Of a stretch of DNA of 64,000 nucleotides, positions 58,470 through 64,000 are shown piece by piece (the first letter of the stretch is position 1; each line of letters starts with the position of its first letter). The position numbers and the translations under genes are program-made. Below the pieces are notes generated by a model. The model saw only the letters and a list, made by a program, of their open reading frames with translations. It did not search any database and was not told where the DNA came from. Source of the DNA: Anticarsia gemmatalis (taxonomy: Eukaryota > Arthropoda > Insecta > Lepidoptera > Erebidae); assembly GCF_050436995.1 (NCBI RefSeq), contig NC_134751.1:248001-312000 (forward strand), given 5' to 3'.

Positions 58470-58634
58470 CAGGAGCGCTAAAATAAGATGAAGGTGGTAT
58501 AATCGCGCTAAAAGAGCTTTTTCGCAGCTTCGTGGCGCTTACCAGCTGTTGTACAGAGGTGGTTAGCGCCACGAGCGTTCGAAAAAGCTCTTGCAGCGCG
58601 ATTATACCACCTTTACCTTATTGTAGCGCTACTG
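58470..58634. mobile_element. Hairpin MITE with CAG termini
   Basis: The whole 165 bp folds as two arms of about 77 bases. Left starts CAGGAGCGCTAAAATAAG and the right complement CAGTAGCGCTACAATAAG. Both then read AAGGTGGTATAATCGCGCT, GAGCTTTTTCG and CGTGGCGCTWACC. CAG termini suggest the hAT superfamily, but no clear 8-bp target duplication is seen. Confidence 0.7.
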
Positions 58635-59310
58635 TGTAACGGTTATAAATGCTAACGCTCTAAATTAGTAATATGGTCGGTTTATTATGGTGTAAACTAA
58701 ATATATTTTTTTTAAATGAATCATCAGTGACAAATGAGGAGACATTTTATTTTTACGGATTGGATTATTAAAATAACAAGTAGTCTATCGCTTTTATTTC
58801 TTTGTGTACGTGATATGAAAGTGCGAGTTCCAGTTTGCTGTCAATATATATGTATATTATCGTCAATATTTTCATGCGCCCTCAAAATATTCAGTTTTAA
58901 ATGCAAAAATTATATAGATATGTGGATTTGGAAATTTGTATTTTGAACATAAATAAGACTTTGAGGGTTACAGATAATTTAATTAGGGTTATAGGTAATA
59001 AAAAATGATTTTAATTATGTTAACGTTACCAGGCTATAGATTTATATGATCTTCAAAAGATCGTAATAACCTCAAAAAATATGTTTACCAAATGCTATAA
59101 TGGCGTCTCGATCAAGCAGCTCTCAGAGTTGGTTACATCTGCTCTAGCGCCTTAAGCTGTACAAAGGCTCTAGTGTTTGCTGTTGTAGACCTCAAGGTTT
59201 TGCAGTTGTGGCATAGGAGTGCTTCAATATAACTGTTTTGGTCGCACACCAGCATTTTACTCGTACTTTTAGGGGTCAGTCGTTGAATATTAAAATAGTT
59301 TGAAAATCAT

Positions 59311-59855
59311 TTTTTTTTATTTATATTTTATTTATTTTATTTGTTTTATTTGTTTTATTTATTTTATTTATTTTATTTATTTTATTTATTTTATTTATTT
59401 TATTTATTTTATTTATTTTATTTATTTTATTTATTTTATTTATTTTATTTATTTTATTTATTTTATTTATTTTATTTATTTTATTTATTTTATTTATTTT
59501 ATTTATTTTATTTATTTTATTTATTTTATTTATTTTATTTATTTTATTTATTTTATTTATTTTATTTATTTTATTTATTTTATTTATTTTATTTATTTTA
59601 TTTATTTTATTTATTTTATTTATTATATTTATTTTATTTATTTTATTTATTTTATTTATTTTATTTATTTTATTTATTATATTTATTTTATTTATTTTAT
59701 TTATTTTATTTATTTTATTTATTTTATTTATTTTATTTATTTTATTTATTTTATTTATTTTATTTATTTTATTTATTTTATTTATTTTATTTATTTTATT
59801 TATTTTATTTATTTTATTTATTTTATTTATTTTATTTATTTTATTTTACTTATTC
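59311..59855 (+). repeat. 9-mer tandem array (TTTTATTTA)n
   Basis: About 60 units of TTTTATTTA. The first part has two TTTTATTTG units. A TTATATTTA-type variant starts at 59621 and again at 59675, exactly 54 bases (six units) apart. It creates two 186-189-codon frames (FIY and FYL repeats) that are artefacts of a stop-free period divisible by 3. Confidence 0.95.
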
Positions 59856-60647
59856 TTTAAAAACAGTTGACAGACTGAACCACCACTGCACCTATGTAAA
59901 TATATTATGATAATAATTTTAAGCTTTAGTATAAAGGTATATTACTCGGTTATAGCGCTTTAGGTGCTTAACATAATTCTGTAATCCCCATGGCTGTAAA
60001 AATGTTTCGAATGATACCTTATACATCTATTTGCCGTACAGAAGCCATATAAATATCTGATATAACGCTCAAGGCGCTATTAAAGACCTACGCAACTCTT
60101 TTATAGATGAGTAATACACTAGCCCTAAAAAAATCTGTTATAGAACCTAAGGCATTACAAAAAGCTTATTTACGCTCTTGAGCGCTATAAGCGCAACGCA
60201 TAACTCCGTTTAAACTCCTTTATCTCCTAAAGTCCCCTTATACAGTTAACGGTGTTATAGTAGATTCCATTAACTCAGTTATACTTCCCTAGGCTGTCTA
60301 GCGATGCAATTACATGCTCATATATCACTATAAATCATTAGTTTCCTACTAAACGGCTACTGTCCCGCCTAGCTGTTAAAGGGGTTTTTAAATAGCTAGT
60401 ATAGAACTTATAGAGAATTGTACAGCATTTGAACGACTCTTATGCAACTATCAGGCTGTATAACGACTGTATAAGCAGCTTGTGTGCTAGTTGGGAATGT
60501 ATTTAATTATACTATAGTGTGGCAACTTATTGCCTTATTTTCATAAGGTGCATATATGTTAGGATATAGGTGCTACGATAGCAAAGATAGTTTTCTAACT
60601 ATCTAGACTGAAGTTCAATAACTATGTAGAGAGCTTTGTACGAAAAT

Positions 60648-60720
60648 TTCACGGCTGGCGATGGTATAAAAAAACAGCATTAAGAGAATCAGGGACCAGG
60701 AATGTACGCTTATGCAGCTG
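60648..60720 (+). repeat. Repeat G copy
   Basis: TTCACGGCTGGCGATGGTAT matches 55260 with one difference, and ACCAGGAATGT follows. The intervening GC-rich block is missing here. Confidence 0.4.
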
Positions 60721-61377
60721 ACGTTGGGCTGTTTGATATAGGTAGTTATTTTTTTTTGAAAATATACAAAATTTTAAATTATAAATCGAATGAAGAGTGC
60801 CTGCCAAGGCTTTACTAAGTTGTCAGACTATAGTAGTGAGTTTTGCAATATACTCGTATAATTAAGATATAGATGTACGTTTAAAAAAGTCACCGCACCG
60901 TAGCAAACAGGCAACGGTCCGGTGCATAAGTCTGCTGCCGAACGACTTTTCTAATTCAACATTTTGTATGCCTCCGCCACTCACGCACTTAGTTTACAAA
61001 GCTTTCTACCAAGTTGTTTGACTATAGTATCGTTTGCGTGGTGTACTACTATAAATATTTAAATTCACTTAATTTACTTGTAGTCGTAATTTAACTTAAC
61101 CTTCACTTTGAGCTGTCTTTAATTCTAGAACACTTGTCTGTTATTTCATTAAGCTGTAAATTAATTCTATTATCGTCATGTATTCTATTCTTGTTTGTCT
61201 TTGAAAGCTATTACAGACTCGTACAAAATTAGGTTTTGTTTGTGATAAGTGACACTGAAATCTTCTACTTTCATTAGATGATACGTGGAAATTAAAACCT
61301 AAAAAAAACTTTACTTTAATTAAATTGATGAACCTATTTATAAATCGTCGCGATAAATATGCATAGGTAATTTTTTA
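60721..61377. other. Unassigned DNA
   Basis: No gene or recognised repeat. Confidence 0.4.
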
Positions 61378-61530
61378 ACCCACAACTGTCGGAGGCTAAG
61401 CTTTGAATTCACCACGCTGGCTAAGTGCGGGTTGGAGATTTTGCATGCCCTCAAATAACATTGTAAATAACTTGTAGGCATCATGATATCTTCTCTTCTT
61501 CACCTTTAGAACATGTGATAATTATTTCGA
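61378..61530 (-). mobile_element. SINE-1 copy, body
   Basis: On the minus strand: TATCACATGTTCTAAAGGTG, ATGATGCCTACAAG, CTCCAACCCGCACTTAGCC, AGCGTGGTGAATTCAAAGC and TTAGCCTCCGAC. Head absent, body diverged. Confidence 0.65.
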
Positions 61531-61799
61531 ATCTAATATATAACCATGTCATACATAATAATATGTAAAGTCACCCCTTGTTCCCATAGGACAAGGACCG
61601 CGAAACACCACTTGTTATAATCACTAATATAACCATAACACAAACGGACAACTACACGAATGTCTAAATAAACTAACATCGAACAATACAACGATACAAA
61701 ACCCTCAAAATGTACATCAATTAATTGCACTTAATGTACTTCAAAACATAATTCTGTAAATTATTCCCCTGCTTATAAATATTATGAAGGCAATTTCGC

Positions 61800-61905
61800 A
61801 CAATGACTGCGGCCGCATCGCCCGTTTTCAGTCAAAGCCCGCAACATTAAAGTTATTTCGCTTAATGACCGGCGATTGCGAGTAGATCACTACTGAGGCC
61901 ACAAC
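61800..61905. other. GC-richer islet, possible regulatory element
   Basis: ATGACTGCGGCCGCATCGCC and CTTAATGACCGGCGATTGCG give a composition unlike the flanks. No repeat match or frame. Confidence 0.2.
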
Positions 61906-62636
61906 ATTTGTTTTAAAAGCAAGATGAATGTACATCGTAATACTGTTTCGCTTCATTGTTGAGAGAAATTAAATAGATGTGTAGTTCTGTTGTTAGGGCA
62001 AATGTTAGGATATATTGTGTTGTGTTAGTTTTGAATAGCCGTTTTATTGTTTTTATGAGTGTACGGGAAGTTTTACTGCGTAATAGATAAGCGTTGGATA
62101 ATCTATCCAATAGATAAAGTGGCAGCATAAATGTATGAAATGAACTGTCAAATAGAGCCTCTTAAGCTAACCGTTACCGATTCCGAAGTGCTAAAACCGA
62201 GGCTTAAAGATTTTGAAATTATAAAATAATATGGTTTTACATAATATGTTGTCCCTTTGTGCAGATGGTATACTAAAATTGTTAAATTGATAAGTATCTT
62301 TTTAATATTATGAATTTTATAAATTTATGTTACAAAAATCATTGCTCATTCATCAATTTAAGGATTTCTTGAATTAGATATAGGTGGTTCTCCTCACTCA
62401 GAATATATTCTGTAAAGTTCTATCGATTTCTAGAAAACATGGTATATAGCCTGTACTCATACCTCAAATAAACTATACAATACATTTTGTACATGCAAAG
62501 TGTTATAGAAATGAAATATTTTCAAATAAAACGTGAACTCGCAATAAAGAATATAAAACAAAGCCGAAAGAAAAATGTATTCGTGAAGGCACAAATCGTG
62601 TCTCATATAAATCTTACACGATATAAGGCTTAAGGC
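61906..62636. other. Unassigned DNA
   Basis: No gene or recognised repeat. Confidence 0.4.
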
Positions 62637-62845
62637 ACATATTCGGCAATTTTAATTGAACAATAAAACTGCCTCGAAGCAAATACTGCACTTGTTCAGC
62701 TTGTGCCGTTCGGGTAGTTCTTTTCGGTCCAATTGTCACAATTCGGTTTAAACATTCAGGCGCGGCGATGCCGAGCGGTATTATTTCCCGAACATTCAAC
62801 TACACATATTCGGCTTTGCCGCCCAAATTATGACGAACCGAATTT
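62637..62845. promoter_or_regulatory. Islet with four ATTCGGY sites
   Basis: ATTCGGC at 62641, ATTCGGT at 62741, ATTCGGC at 62808 and the inverse ACCGAAT at 62837-62843 fall within about 200 bases of GC-richer DNA. CACATATTCGGC is shared by the first and third. No factor is assigned. Confidence 0.25.
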
Positions 62846-63001
62846 GTGTGTAGCACGCCTAACGCCGTACCCTGTACAAAGAGATTGAATTGTTTAACAA
62901 AGGTCCTAACTTGAGCAGTTTTAATATTCAAACGATTCTTTGTAGATACCGACGTTGTCAAGTTTCTGTTCGACTGAGGTTCTTATTTGTGTTTCTATTG
63001 C

Positions 63002-63061
63002 ATGTCTGGTCTATTTTTATCTGCTTTGTTTATACAAAGCAGATAAAAATAGACCAGACAT
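63002..63061. repeat. Perfect 60-nt palindromic hairpin
   Basis: ATGTCTGGTCTATTTTTATC with TGCTTTGT (28 bases) is followed by a TTAT loop and the exact complement. No mismatch is seen. The open frame at 62890-63081 reads across it and is not a gene. Confidence 0.9.
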
Positions 63062-63673
63062 CAGGGCTTTACTTTCACTAATAGAATGTCGTAATGTGAA
63101 ACTAGTTTATAAATAGATAGATACTTTTTATCGTGATGTTTCTTACGTCATATTTCATCAGGTAGTTTTTAAAGTTTTTAGTTATCTTTTGGCTGTGCAA
63201 AGCATGGCAGGTCCAAGTAAAAATTTAGTTTTAGGTCTGTACCTAAAGCAAATTTTTTTCTTCTCTAGGATTAGACTACTACTGAAAAACCAGAAACTAA
63301 AATGTTTTGTTTTTCAATTGTTACGTAACGAGAAGCGGCGAAAGTAACTCTTCTTACAGAACCTTCACTCATTGACAATAACGACCCAATTCCGTCACCA
63401 AACGTAATCAGAACAATATCAAATTGTTAATACCTTTGTATTTAGCCCACGAGCACACCTGAGGCGAGCGCATCAGGATCAAATGATGAACGAAGCTGCT
63501 TAATTCAACACAAATGTATTGGAGCGCCGACGAAAATGTCAATTATCTGCCCCCAGCTTAATGGATACCTATCTACTGATTGAAAATGGATTTGGACTTA
63601 TGGCAACTGAAACGGGTAGGCTTTTGGCACTGATATACGGGAATGCTAACTGATTGCGAATACCTTTCTTTAG
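63062..63673. other. Unassigned DNA
   Basis: No supported gene. The minus frame 63573-63776 runs into the MITE-A remnant. Confidence 0.4.
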
Positions 63674-63822
63674 TAGCGCGTTTTTTCGCAGCCGCTAATA
63701 GTATCAAGAGTTTGACATTTAAATTTACGTGATAATTAGTCCTAACGAGATCCGCTAGGGGCGCTGAACCATCCATTCATATCGATAGCTAGCCGGTAGT
63801 TGATAGTAATAAAAGATCATGC
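63674..63822 (-). mobile_element. MITE-A remnant
   Basis: On the minus strand: ACTATCAACTACCGGCTAGC, TATCGATATGAATGG, TTCAGCGCCCCTAGCGGATC and CACGTAAATTTAAATGTCAA follow family order with divergence, ending in CGCGCTA. Confidence 0.65.
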
Positions 63823-64000
63823 TAAACTCTCGTAATTTTTGCTTTGTATAATTGTATAAACATTTTCTGCTGACACTTGAGTTTCTTTCTTTAGAGGATA
63901 TATTTACTTAGATGGCTCTTGAAATAGATACTTGGGTCTGCTGAACTGTGTAAACATTTGTTGTTTTTTAATAGATCTTTGTGGAAAAAAATCCATTATA

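Larger units (their letters stand above)
58140..60600. repeat. Field of degenerate TATAACGC/AGGCGCT motifs
   Basis: Words such as GCGCTATAACAAGC (58269), TATAACGCCTTAGGCTCC (58309), CTAGCGCCTTAAGCTGT (59143), TTATAGCGCTTTAGGTGC (59950), GATATAACGCTCAAGGCGCT (60059), TGTTATAGAACCTAAGGC (60137), CTTGAGCGCTATAAGCGC (60177) and AGGCTGTATAACGACTGTAT (60452) recur on both sides of the 9-mer satellite. There is no constant period. It may be a very old tandem repeat. Confidence 0.45.

Noticed and set aside
59300..59910. Two long frames of FIY and FYL repeats (186 and 189 codons)
   Set aside because: They arise from a 9-bp tandem array whose period is a multiple of 3 and which lacks stop codons in those frames. 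There is no unique sequence or coding bias.

Overview
This window looks like AT-rich intergenic or intronic DNA from a moth or butterfly (Lepidoptera). Three things support that: no long open reading frame outside repeats; tRNA-headed SINEs whose body (CCAACGGTGAAGGAAAACA and GGCCAGCGTGGTGGACT) I recognise from lepidopteran genomes; and short Helitron-like elements carrying a GTTT tract and a CGCAA/TTGCG hairpin. The family and organism assignments come from memory, not from a search. No complete host protein gene, true tRNA, rRNA or CRISPR array is visible. The best host coding candidate is one short GC-rich terminal exon at 9462-9585 (+). A TATA box followed by a short exon-like stretch lies at 18711-18804 (+).

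Layout. 1-9.2 kb: mostly unassigned, with one MITE-A copy, one Helitron-like copy and several GC-richer islets with tidy factor sites (CRE at 505; inverted TCF pair at 3762 and 3798). 9.2-24 kb: SINE pieces, the candidate exon, the candidate TATA promoter. 23.7-29.8 kb: repeat-C pair, Helitron-like copy, MITE-A copy, SINE remnants. 30-41 kb: sparse, with a CRE pair at 37213 and 37234. 41.2-45.6 kb: the most striking structure, a 3.5-kb terminal-inverted-repeat DNA transposon (42038-45565, 4-bp ATAT duplication). Inside it a decayed gene segment is duplicated head to head as arms of about 630 bp around a 295-bp loop, and the loop holds a further palindromic insertion. 47-56.3 kb: SINEs, Helitron-like elements and MITE-A copies, including a Helitron-like element nested in a MITE-A copy whose empty target site can be read off. 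56.3-64 kb: a Pho/YY1-like site cluster, a hairpin MITE, a 545-bp 9-mer satellite inside a field of degenerate TATAACGC/AGGCGCT motifs, and a perfect 60-nt palindrome.

How it fits together. The mobile elements are mostly non-autonomous and depend on enzymes encoded elsewhere. The inverted-duplicated transposon, if transcribed through, would make long hairpin RNA matching its own family and could act as a self-silencing locus, much as the Mu killer locus does in maize. This is inference from structure alone. The regulatory islets suggest enhancer-bearing DNA near a regulated gene, but the window does not identify that gene.
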